7,675 nt of DNA from Cyclobacteriaceae bacterium (GTDB lineage: Bacteria > Bacteroidota > Bacteroidia > Cytophagales > Cyclobacteriaceae). The stretch lies in contig JANYKP010000132.1 of the NCBI GenBank assembly GCA_025358195.1, positions 1 to 7,675 on the forward strand. The letters are read 5' to 3'. The position numbers were made by a program, and so were the translations under genes. Positions 1-5,952 of the stretch are shown piece by piece (positions within the stretch are counted from its first letter, which is position 1; the number at the start of each line of letters is the position of its first letter). The notes beneath the pieces are model-generated. The model was not told the DNA's origin. It saw nothing but the letters and a program-made list of their open reading frames with translations, and did not search any database.

Positions 1-1774
1 TTTCACCTTTGATGAGTTCTTTCAAATTGCTAAGAAGGACGATATCGAATTGGTCTTGAAGGTATCCAGACCGCCCTTGCAGTAGATTAATATTAATTTG
101 ATTGTAGATACCGTCTCCTGAAACGTATAACGTCTTCATCATCTTTACTTTTTTACCAATCAGACTCCAGAAGGCGTGATAGAGCGTGGTATCCTTTGTC
201 ACCAGGAGCACTTCATTTTTGAATAACTTATAGTACCGTTCCTCCAACTCATTTCCATTGCGGATCAAGGCATAGTCAATATGGCCCCGGGTAAGAATCA
301 ATGAGAAATAAAATATCGTATCCGACAGTGAATAAACCGGTTGATTATTCTCCTGGATCCTGCTGGTGACTCCTAATTTTCGTACCCGGATGATTTCGAT
401 GGCGCCATCCTGATCGCGGAGCCGCCTTTGGAGATCCTGGTAGTTGACAGGGACATCGATGACGCTGGATAACGCCGCAACTTTACGGGAAACCAATTTT
501 TCAAGGACTTTGATTTCATCTTCATAACCGGCAATTTCTCGTTTATCACTCTTTTTGAAAACCTCCTGAGATGCTTTGTTTTTGAGCAAGGACAGTTGCT
601 GATAATTCTTAATAAGCGTTGAATCATGGCTCGTATAAATCGCCTGACGTATCTTAAGAGAATTATTCATCAGCAGCGCCTTGGTCTGGAGGCGGAAGTT
701 CAACAGGCTCTCAAGGGTAAGTTCATCAATCCGGTTATCGGCAGCAGCGGTGATGATTAATGAATTAAACAAGTCAAAGTCATCCTTCACGCGGTTGAAC
801 ATGGTCTCCTTTTCCTGTTCATTTAATGTGTTAAAAACCTTTTTAATGTTGTGAAGATGTACTTCCAGCAAGGAATGAGCGGTTGCCAGTGATTCGGTGA
901 TCCTGTTGAGCCTGAAAAGACAGATGGATTTGGTCTGCAGCAGGGGAGGCAGAAACTTAAGTGAGTCCGGCCCCTGATCGATGCCACGTTGGGCTACCGT
1001 CAATGCTTCGGTGAGTTTACCATCCATCAATAATACTTGACTGTAAAAAAACACCGTTTTTGAATTGGCGCTGATGAAGCCAAGTGCCTTCTTATAGGAG
1101 GTGAGGCCGCTGGTCTGGTATTTGACGAATTTTTTGAAAAAGTATTTTGCTTCTTTTAAGCGTCCACCTCGAATGCAAACTTCGGTCATGCCCCTGAAAT
1201 AAGTACCGTAGGCGGACTTAAGCATTTCGTTATTGAAACGCGTGTGATTAAGTTCTGTATTTAGCTTGAGTAAGTACACCTCACTGCTTTTCGTCTGTCC
1301 GATCGTTAGATAGAACTCGGCCATATTCTGGAGATTATAGATCCGGTGGGGAGACCCCCGTGAAAAATGTAACGCACGAAGTTGTTCGGACTCCTTCAGG
1401 AAGAATTCAGCTTTTTTGTAATCGCCCGTCGCCGTGTAATATTCACCGAGATAGTCGTAGGTGTCGTAAATGGAGGAACTGATAAGCTTGATTGAATAGC
1501 GTAAGGAGCCTTCCATTCTTTTAATGATGGCCAAAACTTCATAGAGTTCTGTTTCCGCTTCGGGGTAACGTTGCTGCTGAATCAAATGTCTTCCGTACAA
1601 AGCCCTCAACATAACCACTTTTGTTGAGTCGCGGTCTTCCCGGGCTGCCTTGATAAGGACCTTGTAAATCGATTCATCAAACGATTGGGTTATTAAGGAG
1701 AATTCACCAACCCCTTGTCCGAAGGATGTCACGGTCGTGACTAGGATAGCCGCTAAAAATAATAGCCGAGACAT
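1..1774 (-). CDS. Secreted TPR-CHAT domain protein (caspase-like), C-terminus outside window
   Basis: The minus-strand frame is open from ATG at 1774 to the window edge: 591 codons, no stop. Residues 1-19 form a signal peptide (MSRLLFLAAILVTTVTSFG), so the protein is exported. Residues about 55-310 are helical TPR-like repeats, for example GDYKKAEFFLKESEQ (117-131), GRLKEAKYFFKK (204-215) and GKLTEALTVAQRG (252-264). Residues 311-435 are the helical linker that usually precedes CHAT in Bacteroidota. The CHAT domain starts near 440 (LRDQDGAIEIIRV) and includes the conserved SGDGIYNQININLLQ strand-turn at 552-566. The catalytic His and Cys of CHAT lie further downstream and are not in the window, so activity cannot be judged. 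The ATG overlaps the preceding barrel gene by 22 nt, and a weak CGGAAC lies a few bases upstream, which suggests translational coupling. CHAT proteins are relatives of caspases and separases, usually peptidases activated through their TPR partner-binding region; the substrate here is unknown. Confidence 0.88.
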   Translation of the reverse strand, partial: MSRLLFLAAILVTTVTSFGQGVGEFSLITQSFDESIYKVLIKAAREDRDSTKVVMLRALYGRHLIQQQRYPEAETELYEVLAIIKRMEGSLRYSIKLISSSIYDTYDYLGEYYTATGDYKKAEFFLKESEQLRALHFSRGSPHRIYNLQNMAEFYLTIGQTKSSEVYLLKLNTELNHTRFNNEMLKSAYGTYFRGMTEVCIRGGRLKEAKYFFKKFVKYQTSGLTSYKKALGFISANSKTVFFYSQVLLMDGKLTEALTVAQRGIDQGPDSLKFLPPLLQTKSICLFRLNRITESLATAHSLLEVHLHNIKKVFNTLNEQEKETMFNRVKDDFDLFNSLIITAAADNRIDELTLESLLNFRLQTKALLMNNSLKIRQAIYTSHDSTLIKNYQQLSLLKNKASQEVFKKSDKREIAGYEDEIKVLEKLVSRKVAALSSVIDVPVNYQDLQRRLRDQDGAIEIIRVRKLGVTSRIQENNQPVYSLSDTIFYFSLILTRGHIDYALIRNGNELEERYYKLFKNEVLLVTKDTTLYHAFWSLIGKKVKMMKTLYVSGDGIYNQININLLQGRSGYLQDQFDIVLLSNLKELIKGE

Positions 1775-2475
1775 AATAAATAGGTTCCGTAATGATAGTA
1801 GTAGTAGTTGGGCGTGGGATACTTGTCGTAGAAAAAAGAATGTGCGCCGGAGGGAAGTCCCCAATCCGTTGAAAGGTTTTTATAACGTGTATCCGCAAAC
1901 GACTGGTAACCTCGAAAAAATAACGCCATCCTGTGAATCCGGAATCCAAAGTTTATCGTGAGATAATTTGCGGTAACCCTGTTTTCGATCGAAGAGGTGA
2001 TAGGACCATCAAATGAAAACCGAAAGTTGAGACCTTGCCCCGGGTAGTTGAAATTTTCGCGCAGGTTAGCGCCCAGTATGTAGTTTGCGCTGACACCCAC
2101 ATCAAAAAATACCGAAACGTCCGCATCAAACTTCCCAGGCTTTTTTCCCAGGATGACCCGAAACGGTGCGAACTCATACCGGAGGTGGAGGGGAAGCACG
2201 AATTCATATTGGTCAAATTTACTTTGTGAATAACGTTGATTTTCGGAAGCTTCAAACGAGTAGCCGGACCACATTACATTAGGACTCAGCACAAAATAGA
2301 ACCGCCCCGATGACCATTTTTTTGGACTGATCTGTATGGCGTGATCTAATCCAACATTGACGTTGAATAGGCTCTGCCCCTTGATAAAACTGCTGTAGAC
2401 CATGTTCTTTCGCGTTTGTGAAAGCGTGGGCGTGGATACAAGGGAGACTAAAAATATGATCAATAGCAATTTCAT
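1753..2475 (-). CDS. Outer-membrane beta-barrel-like protein (240 aa)
   Basis: This 240-aa protein has a clear signal peptide (MKLLLIIFLVSLVSTPTLSQ), so it enters the periplasm through Sec. The rest shows alternating hydrophobic/polar stretches typical of beta-strands, for example residues reading FDADVSVFFDVGVSANYILG and TANYLTINFGFRI, with many aromatic residues. It ends in LGYYF, a terminal Phe as in the BAM-recognised beta-signal of outer-membrane proteins. Just before the end is a tyrosine cluster, NYYYYHYG, encoded by a short run of TAC-like codons. The ATG follows the stop of the upstream barrel gene by 3 bp and has no evident Shine-Dalgarno, so translation probably depends on coupling. 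Its 3' end overlaps the CHAT gene start. No specific family is recognised; a small porin-like or structural barrel is the best reading, and partnership with the co-encoded CHAT protein is inference from the operon. Confidence 0.75.
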   Translation of the reverse strand: MKLLLIIFLVSLVSTPTLSQTRKNMVYSSFIKGQSLFNVNVGLDHAIQISPKKWSSGRFYFVLSPNVMWSGYSFEASENQRYSQSKFDQYEFVLPLHLRYEFAPFRVILGKKPGKFDADVSVFFDVGVSANYILGANLRENFNYPGQGLNFRFSFDGPITSSIENRVTANYLTINFGFRIHRMALFFRGYQSFADTRYKNLSTDWGLPSGAHSFFYDKYPTPNYYYYHYGTYLLCLGYYF

Positions 2476-2478
2476 CGT

Positions 2479-3147
2479 TCAGAATAATCGTACAGACAAA
2501 GTGAGAAAGGTGGTCCAGGCCGTTAGTTTTTTTTCTTGTCTACCCAAATCGTAAACATAAAAGGAACCATAGTAGGTTTGAACCGGGTTCGTGATAGCTT
2601 TTACTTCGGTTGAGTAACGATTGGTCAGGGCGAAGGCCATCTTGAATTGTGCGGTGACCCGGTTGAGTCTGAAAAGCAGACCGAAGTAGAATTCAGGCTG
2701 TATTTTTTTCATGGCGCGCGTCACGTCGACAGAATAATAATTATTGAGCGTGTCTGCCAGTTCGGTTAGCTGGGAACTCAGCAGATAATTAAAGTTCAGT
2801 CCGGCCGATATTCCGAACTGATCGCCGAGGGATGCCATTTTGATTCCCACCGGCACCTGCACGAATTTATTGTACCAACGACTAGGCCCATTGTCGTAGC
2901 CGCCCTGTAAATAAAAGACGCCCGTCGTCAGGGCGTAGTGATAATCGAGGTAGCGGTCCACCTCCAATCCGTAGTAGAATTTCCGCAGTGTTGGCAAGCC
3001 GCTATTGGCTGTATTGTGATAGTAGACATCACTCATTCCCCCGAGCACATAAAATTTGGTTTGACCAAAAGCACCCAATACTGCCAGTATCATACAGCAA
3101 GCCAACAGAAAAGATTTACCAGATTTTAAGATGGGCGATATTTTCAT
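2479..3147 (-). CDS. Outer-membrane beta-barrel protein, PorT-like (222 aa)
   Basis: From ATG at 3147 the protein is 222 aa. It begins with a basic n-region and hydrophobic core (MKISPILKSGKSFLLACC and MILAVLGAFGQ), a signal peptide cleaved around GQ/T. The mature part resembles small Bacteroidota outer-membrane barrels: FYVLGG near the N-terminus, a strand reading YALTTGVFYLQGGY, then VQVPVGIKM followed by QFGISAGLNFNYLLSS, the 'P-hydrophobic-K ... aGl.y.yll' pattern of the PorT/OMP_b-brl_2 group, and a C-terminal SVRLF. An in-frame TTG at 3168 would add seven residues, but ATG 3147 has GGAAAA six bases upstream and a better signal peptide, so I chose it. It is the first gene of the apparent operon with the second barrel and the CHAT protein. 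The ligand or role cannot be told from sequence. Confidence 0.78.
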   Translation of the reverse strand: MKISPILKSGKSFLLACCMILAVLGAFGQTKFYVLGGMSDVYYHNTANSGLPTLRKFYYGLEVDRYLDYHYALTTGVFYLQGGYDNGPSRWYNKFVQVPVGIKMASLGDQFGISAGLNFNYLLSSQLTELADTLNNYYSVDVTRAMKKIQPEFYFGLLFRLNRVTAQFKMAFALTNRYSTEVKAITNPVQTYYGSFYVYDLGRQEKKLTAWTTFLTLSVRLF

Positions 3148-3190
3148 AGCAAGTTTTCCAAAGTCCAATGGATCGACAACGATTGCTACT

Positions 3191-3220
3191 TAAATGTATT
3201 AAGAAAAATCGGATCTCAAG
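3191..3220 (-). promoter_or_regulatory. Candidate Bacteroidota promoter for the barrel-CHAT operon
   Basis: On the minus strand TACATTTA (3198-3191) matches seven of eight positions of the TAnnTTTG -7 box. CTTG (3220-3217) lies 18 bp upstream as a -33-like box, slightly closer than the usual 19-21 bp. Transcription would start near 3185, giving a leader of about 40 nt to ATG 3147, and would include the TTG at 3168 only as leader. The match is suggestive only. Confidence 0.35.
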
Positions 3221-3246
3221 AAAAGTGGCGATAGAGGTCTTTTCTT
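3218..3246. repeat. Inverted repeat AAGAAAAG / CTTTTCTT between nucleosidase and barrel operon
   Basis: AAGAAAAG (3218-3225) and CTTTTCTT (3239-3246) are perfect 8-bp arms around a 13-nt loop. Downstream of the nucleosidase gene this could be a weak, AT-rich transcription terminator. It also touches the -33 region of the candidate operon promoter, so it could instead be an operator. The stem has too few G/C pairs to be confident of either. Confidence 0.3.
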
Positions 3247-3256
3247 AACAAATCCG

Positions 3257-3308
3257 GACGAGCGTAATGATAACCCAATCTCCTCAACCCCTCCCTTCTC
3301 AGCTCGTC
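3257..3308. repeat. Inverted repeat GACGAGC / GCTCGTC enclosing a CCTCAACCC..CCCTTCTC block
   Basis: GACGAGC (3257-3263) and GCTCGTC (3302-3308) are perfect 7-bp arms. The 38-nt interior contains CCTCAACCC-CT-CCCTTCTC (3282-3300), which resembles the interior of the palindromic element at 4187-4273 read on the opposite strand (CCTCAACCC-GTCA-CCCTTCTC). It may be a decayed relative of that element lying 35 bp beyond the nucleosidase stop codon. Confidence 0.35.
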
Positions 3309-3342
3309 AACTTCTCACTTTCTTTTATTTCATTTTTCTGAT

Positions 3343-4101
3343 TCATCTGTTCCCTGGCAACGCTTCCAGATAATCAATCCATCCCGGCAATTTCGTCAGC
3401 AATTTCACCATGACCGAATCAGCACGTTGCGAAAATAAATTAGAATCTCCGTAAGCTTCTCCGTGGGTTGTACTGACAAGATCACTTACACCTCTGAGGA
3501 TCAGGATTTTTTTGTGATTGCGTTGCGCGGTGTAGGCAATCGCGCCGCTTTCCCAATCACCGGCTACGGCAGCGTAGTGTTGCTGGAGATAGTCAATTTC
3601 ATTTGAAGCAAGATCTTTATCGGCAGAAACCAGCACAGTCTTTCGCGCCCACGGGAATTCCGGACCGAGCCATGAAAGATTGATGTCGGTTGTATAGTCG
3701 TCGATTGCTTCTTTGGAGTCGCCCATGGCTTCTTTGATGTCGTAGATGATCGTTTTGTTTGCCAGGATAATATCGTACCGGTCGATTGCTCCTTCGAAGC
3801 CTCCGCACGTTCCCAGGTTGATCAGGATTTCAGGATTATAGGAGTCAATGACGTATTGGGTCGCGCCGGCGGCAGCTACTTTTCCCCACCCTTCGTGGAA
3901 GAAGAGAACTTTCTGGCCGTTGATTTTTTTATGAAAGTATTCACCCCACGGGGACTGTTGATAGTTTTCATCAGGGTAGATTCTTTTCACGGCTTTCCAT
4001 TCCATATTGGCCGAAACGAGGACGGCATATTTGTTTTTCTCGATGCAGGAGGTGGTGGAGAGAAGAATAGCGATCGCTAGTATGGGATGGAGTCTGGTCA
4101 T
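3343..4101 (-). CDS. Lipoprotein-type nucleosidase, MTA/SAH nucleosidase (phosphorylase) superfamily
   Basis: The 252-aa product belongs to the PNP/UDP phosphorylase superfamily, closest in its motifs to 5'-methylthioadenosine/S-adenosylhomocysteine nucleosidases, which hydrolyse the N-glycosidic bond of adenine nucleosides. Visible landmarks: an N-terminal strand with VSANME (Glu34, matching the catalytic Glu of the GAMEEE motif), the GWGKVAAAGATQYVID helix (71-86), LINLGTCGG (93-101), VLVSADKDL (156-164), GDWESGAIAY (181-190, Glu184 replacing the usual E/D-M-E ribose-binding motif in kind, with Trp where Met is common), and LRGVSDLV (202-209, Asp207 as general acid). All three catalytic positions are retained. 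Unusually, residues 1-19 (MTRLHPILAIAILLSTTSC) read as a lipoprotein signal with Cys19 as lipidation site, which would place the enzyme outside the cytoplasm. A TTG at 4134 would extend it by 11 residues but lies inside the likely -7 box, so ATG 4101 is preferred. The exact substrate cannot be told. Confidence 0.85.
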   Translation of the reverse strand: MTRLHPILAIAILLSTTSCIEKNKYAVLVSANMEWKAVKRIYPDENYQQSPWGEYFHKKINGQKVLFFHEGWGKVAAAGATQYVIDSYNPEILINLGTCGGFEGAIDRYDIILANKTIIYDIKEAMGDSKEAIDDYTTDINLSWLGPEFPWARKTVLVSADKDLASNEIDYLQQHYAAVAGDWESGAIAYTAQRNHKKILILRGVSDLVSTTHGEAYGDSNLFSQRADSVMVKLLTKLPGWIDYLEALPGNR

Positions 4102-4131
4102 TGGTCGGGCTCTTGGAGAGGAGGCGGCATT

Positions 4132-4139
4132 CAAAATTA
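4132..4139 (-). promoter_or_regulatory. Candidate -7 promoter box for the nucleosidase gene
   Basis: On the minus strand TAATTTTG is a perfect match to the Bacteroidota -7 consensus TAnnTTTG. Transcription would start near 4127, giving a leader of about 25 nt to ATG 4101. No good -33 TTTG is seen at 19-21 bp; TATG at 17 bp is the nearest. The box contains the TTG at 4134, which argues against that codon as a translation start. Confidence 0.5.
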
Positions 4140-4186
4140 TAAAATTACCCGTGTTCCATACCGCCCTTCCGCTGAAGATCTATTAT

Positions 4187-4273
4187 GGGCATCTCTAAAA
4201 ACTCCTTGTACCCTTCTCTTCCGGAGAAGGGTGACGGGTTGAGGCTATAAAAGACAAGGTTTTTAGAGATGCC
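4187..4273. mobile_element. MITE-like palindromic element with terminal inverted repeats
   Basis: The ends GGCATCTCTAAAAAC (4188-4202) and GTTTTTAGAGATGCC (4259-4273) are perfect 15-bp inverted repeats. They continue inward with CTTGT (4205-4209) and ACAAG (4254-4258) after a 2-nt bulge, giving about 20 paired bases. The element is bounded by ATTAT on the left (4182-4186) and ATTAT on the right (4274-4278), a possible 5-bp target-site duplication. It has no coding capacity. It sits between the divergent nucleosidase and response-regulator genes, so it lies upstream of both and is not a terminator for either. It could be a non-autonomous transposon (MITE) or a REP/BIME-like palindrome. Copies elsewhere in the genome would settle this. 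Confidence 0.6.
4210..4232. repeat. Perfect 9-bp hairpin inside the palindromic element
   Basis: ACCCTTCTC (4210-4218) pairs with GAGAAGGGT (4224-4232) across a 5-nt loop TTCCG. It is nested within the outer inverted repeats, so the whole element can fold as a long outer stem with an inner stem-loop, a common design of intergenic palindromic repeats. Confidence 0.75.
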
Positions 4274-4393
4274 ATTATTTCAAACCAGTGGTCTGCTGTA
4301 ATTATGATATTAATCAGGTAAACCGTACAGCATAGAAGTAATGATAACAGGAATTAGAGTTAGCTTGTGTTGACAATCGCAGTTGGGAGACGT

Positions 4394-4426
4394 TTTGGAG
4401 GAGCGGGTTTTAAAGTGATACTTTAT
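4394..4426 (+). promoter_or_regulatory. Candidate promoter of the response-regulator gene
   Basis: TTTG (4394-4397) and TACTTTAT (4419-4426, seven of eight to TAnnTTTG) are separated by 21 bp, within the Bacteroidota range. The predicted start of transcription, about 4432, is only some five bases before ATG 4437, so the mRNA would be almost leaderless. Either this gene uses a leaderless mRNA or the true promoter lies further upstream. Confidence 0.4.
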
Positions 4427-4436
4427 TCTAATAAAT

Positions 4437-5069
4437 ATGAAACGAATCAACATCCTTTTGGTGGAAGACGAAGCCCTCATCAGGCAAGGACTGAGGTCAT
4501 TGCTGGAAAAGGAAGATTTTGTCAGAGAGATTTATGATGCGGGTAATGCGAAAGAGTTTTATTCGCAAATGTCCCTTCATACGATAGATATCATTCTTCT
4601 TGATATAAAGCTGCCTGGAATAAAAGGACACGAACTAGTTGCCAATATGGGTGTAAAAGAAAATCATCCAAAAGTGATCGTAGTGACTGGCCTTGAAGGC
4701 ATTGAGCTTATAATCAATCTTCTTAAATTGGGCATAAGTGGTATCCTATTTAAATTGGATGGTTATGCTGAAATTGTGAAAGCCATACGCGAGGTCATGA
4801 ATACCGGTCATTATTTTCAGGAGAAAATATCCGGAATCATTCAGGCGAATGCCCATCGCTGGGATCATGTTCCGCCGGTTGTATTAAGCTTTCAGGAAAA
4901 TGAACTTTTGCGAATCATCGCGACTGGACTGACGACAAAAGAGATGGCCATTCAACTTAAAATGACGGAAGCTACCACCGAGACGTATCGAACAAGGCTG
5001 ATAAAAAAATTGGCAGTTCCAAATTCTGCAGCATTGTTGGCGTATGCATATAGAAATGGGATTTTGTAA
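4437..5069 (+). CDS. NarL/LuxR-family response regulator
   Basis: The 210-aa protein is a two-domain transcription factor. Residues 1-125 are a receiver domain beginning INILLVEDE, with acidic pocket Glu10-Asp11, phospho-acceptor Asp56 (IILLDIKLPG), Thr84 (VVTG) and Lys106 (ILFK), so all key residues are present. Residues 150-210 are a LuxR-type helix-turn-helix: LSFQENELLRIIATGLTTKE, then MAIQLKMTEATTETYRTRL carrying the recognition helix, then KKLAVPNSAALLAYA. Phosphorylation should change its DNA binding. Typical partners are HisKA_3 kinases, and one lies 30 bp away in convergent orientation (5777-5100), making it the natural partner. The upstream region has no Shine-Dalgarno, only an A/T-rich stretch (TAATAAAT), and the receiver starts at once, so ATG 4437 is firm. 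The 30 bp between it and the kinase gene show no clear terminator. Confidence 0.95.
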   Translation: MKRINILLVEDEALIRQGLRSLLEKEDFVREIYDAGNAKEFYSQMSLHTIDIILLDIKLPGIKGHELVANMGVKENHPKVIVVTGLEGIELIINLLKLGISGILFKLDGYAEIVKAIREVMNTGHYFQEKISGIIQANAHRWDHVPPVVLSFQENELLRIIATGLTTKEMAIQLKMTEATTETYRTRLIKKLAVPNSAALLAYAYRNGIL

Positions 5070-5099
5070 TGATCCTTTTGCCATGCTGAATTGGTTGTA

Positions 5100-5777
5100 T
5101 CACGTTCTTTGAAACTTATAATTCACGTTTGCCAATAATCCCCTTTTTCCTTGCATGTAGTGTATGCTAGCCCCAATCACGTTCGACCGCATCCGCAGGG
5201 TATTATACTTTTTATTTAACGCGGTAATAAACTCCTGGATTTTTGAAAAGCCCGTGCCATCATCCTCCACTTCAACCGTTAGCTCATTTTCAACCCAGGT
5301 TAGCCTGACCCAAATATGCCAGGCTGATGAATGTTTTAATGCGTTGTGGATAAGTTCCTGTATGATTCGGAACAAATAGTTTTCTGCAAGGCTTGAAATT
5401 TTTTGTTCAGGGCCGGTTGGCTCAAAATGAATAGTACCTCCTCCAGGCCTTTCCATATTCTGACAGAGCATGACGATACCTTTTTGAAATGAATCTTGTT
5501 CCATTTTTACAGGCAACAGTCTCCTGGAGATTCTGCGTACAGACTGAACTACTTCCTGAAAATCCGCATTCATGCTGAGGATCAAGGACCCCGTTTCAGT
5601 CTGATCATTTTTGGAGCTCTCAAGACGGTCAAGGTAGAGACGGAACACCGAAAGTCGTTGAATCAAATCATCGTGTAACTCCGCGCCCATCTCGCTAATG
5701 ATGTGTTCGCACGCCTCCATGGCCTGACGGGAGGTTTCCGCTTCAAAAGATGCCTTAGATTTAAATAGATATCCCAT
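5100..5777 (-). CDS. Soluble HisKA_3-type sensor histidine kinase (NarX/DesK-like core)
   Basis: From ATG 5777 the product is 225 aa and is nearly a bare catalytic core with no membrane segment and no sensor domain. Residues 28-43 (SEMGAELHDDLIQRLS) are the HisKA_3 dimerisation box with phospho-acceptor His35 and the DxxxQ phosphatase signature Asp36-Gln40. Residues 133-177 hold the N-box (ELIHNALKHS, Asn145) and G1 box (VEDDGTGF, Asp173). The G2 region is degenerate: where relatives have GxGL before the xMRxR helix, this protein has YNTLRMRSN (191-199). It should autophosphorylate and transfer phosphate to a NarL-type regulator, most likely the convergent 4437-5069 product. Lacking a sensor, it probably takes its input from another protein; the divergent TPR membrane protein is the obvious candidate. 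A TTG at 5822 would add 15 residues, but an AGGAG abuts that codon with no spacing, so ATG 5777 is preferred though not certain. Confidence 0.88.
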   Translation of the reverse strand: MGYLFKSKASFEAETSRQAMEACEHIISEMGAELHDDLIQRLSVFRLYLDRLESSKNDQTETGSLILSMNADFQEVVQSVRRISRRLLPVKMEQDSFQKGIVMLCQNMERPGGGTIHFEPTGPEQKISSLAENYLFRIIQELIHNALKHSSAWHIWVRLTWVENELTVEVEDDGTGFSKIQEFITALNKKYNTLRMRSNVIGASIHYMQGKRGLLANVNYKFQRT

Positions 5778-5817
5778 TTTTTTGTAATTTATATCGACTT
5801 GGAAACAAGAAATACAT
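5761..5817 (-). CDS. Possible 18-aa leader ORF overlapping the kinase start
   Basis: On the minus strand ATG 5817 is preceded by AGGAG (5827-5823) with a 5-nt spacer, the best Shine-Dalgarno in the window. It opens an ORF (MYFLFPSRYKLQKNGISI) that stops at TAA 5761, 17 nt inside the kinase gene, in another frame. It could be a leader peptide whose translation delivers ribosomes to the kinase ATG at 5777, or a chance ORF. No homology can be claimed for so short a peptide. Confidence 0.3.
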   Translation of the reverse strand: MYFLFPSRYKLQKNGISI

Positions 5818-5904
5818 TCCAACTCCTGAGAACAACATAAAGTAAAGTCTTTAAATATGAAATATATTTTGTTTATGGCAATTTTTAAGATGGATATTCA
5901 ACCG

Positions 5905-5937
5905 CAAAATTATTTGCTTAAAAGCATTTAAGCCAAG
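5905..5937 (-). promoter_or_regulatory. Strong candidate promoter of the histidine kinase gene
   Basis: On the minus strand TAATTTTG (5912-5905) is a perfect TAnnTTTG -7 box and CTTG (5937-5934) a three-of-four -33 box, with 21 bp between them. Transcription would start near 5899, leaving about 120 nt of leader before ATG 5777, enough for the short upstream ORF. The spacer is almost wholly occupied by a perfect palindrome. Confidence 0.5.
5916..5933. repeat. Palindrome GCTTAAA-N4-TTTAAGC in the divergent promoter region
   Basis: GCTTAAA (5916-5922) and TTTAAGC (5927-5933) are perfect 7-bp arms around AGCA. The site lies between the -33 and -7 boxes of the kinase promoter and 19 bp before the ATG of the TPR gene, so a bound dimer could control both divergent genes. 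The neighbouring response regulator is a possible but untested binder. Confidence 0.45.
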
Positions 5938-5952
5938 TAGATTATTTTGATT

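Noticed and set aside
373..627. Minus-strand ORF of 84 codons
   Set aside because: Out of frame with the continuous CHAT-TPR reading frame on the same strand; basic, low-complexity product.
1737..1961. Plus-strand ORF of 74 codons opposite the second barrel gene
   Set aside because: It lies antisense to a well-supported exported protein, has no signal or motif, and its composition mirrors the opposite strand.
4187..4273. Palindromic element read as a terminator
   Set aside because: It lies upstream of two divergent genes, so no gene transcribes into it, and it lacks a T-run after the stem.
4294..4332. Inverted repeat TGCTGTA / TACAGCA upstream of the response regulator
   Set aside because: The 7-bp arms are 25 bp apart in AT-rich DNA; it could be an operator pair but is close to chance expectation.
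4370..4400. TTGACA at 4370-4375 as a sigma70 -35 box
   Set aside because: No TATAAT-like -10 at suitable spacing, and the window otherwise shows Bacteroidota-type promoter boxes.
5070..5099. Gap between convergent regulator and kinase genes as a terminator
   Set aside because: No stem-loop with a T-run is visible in the 30 bp.
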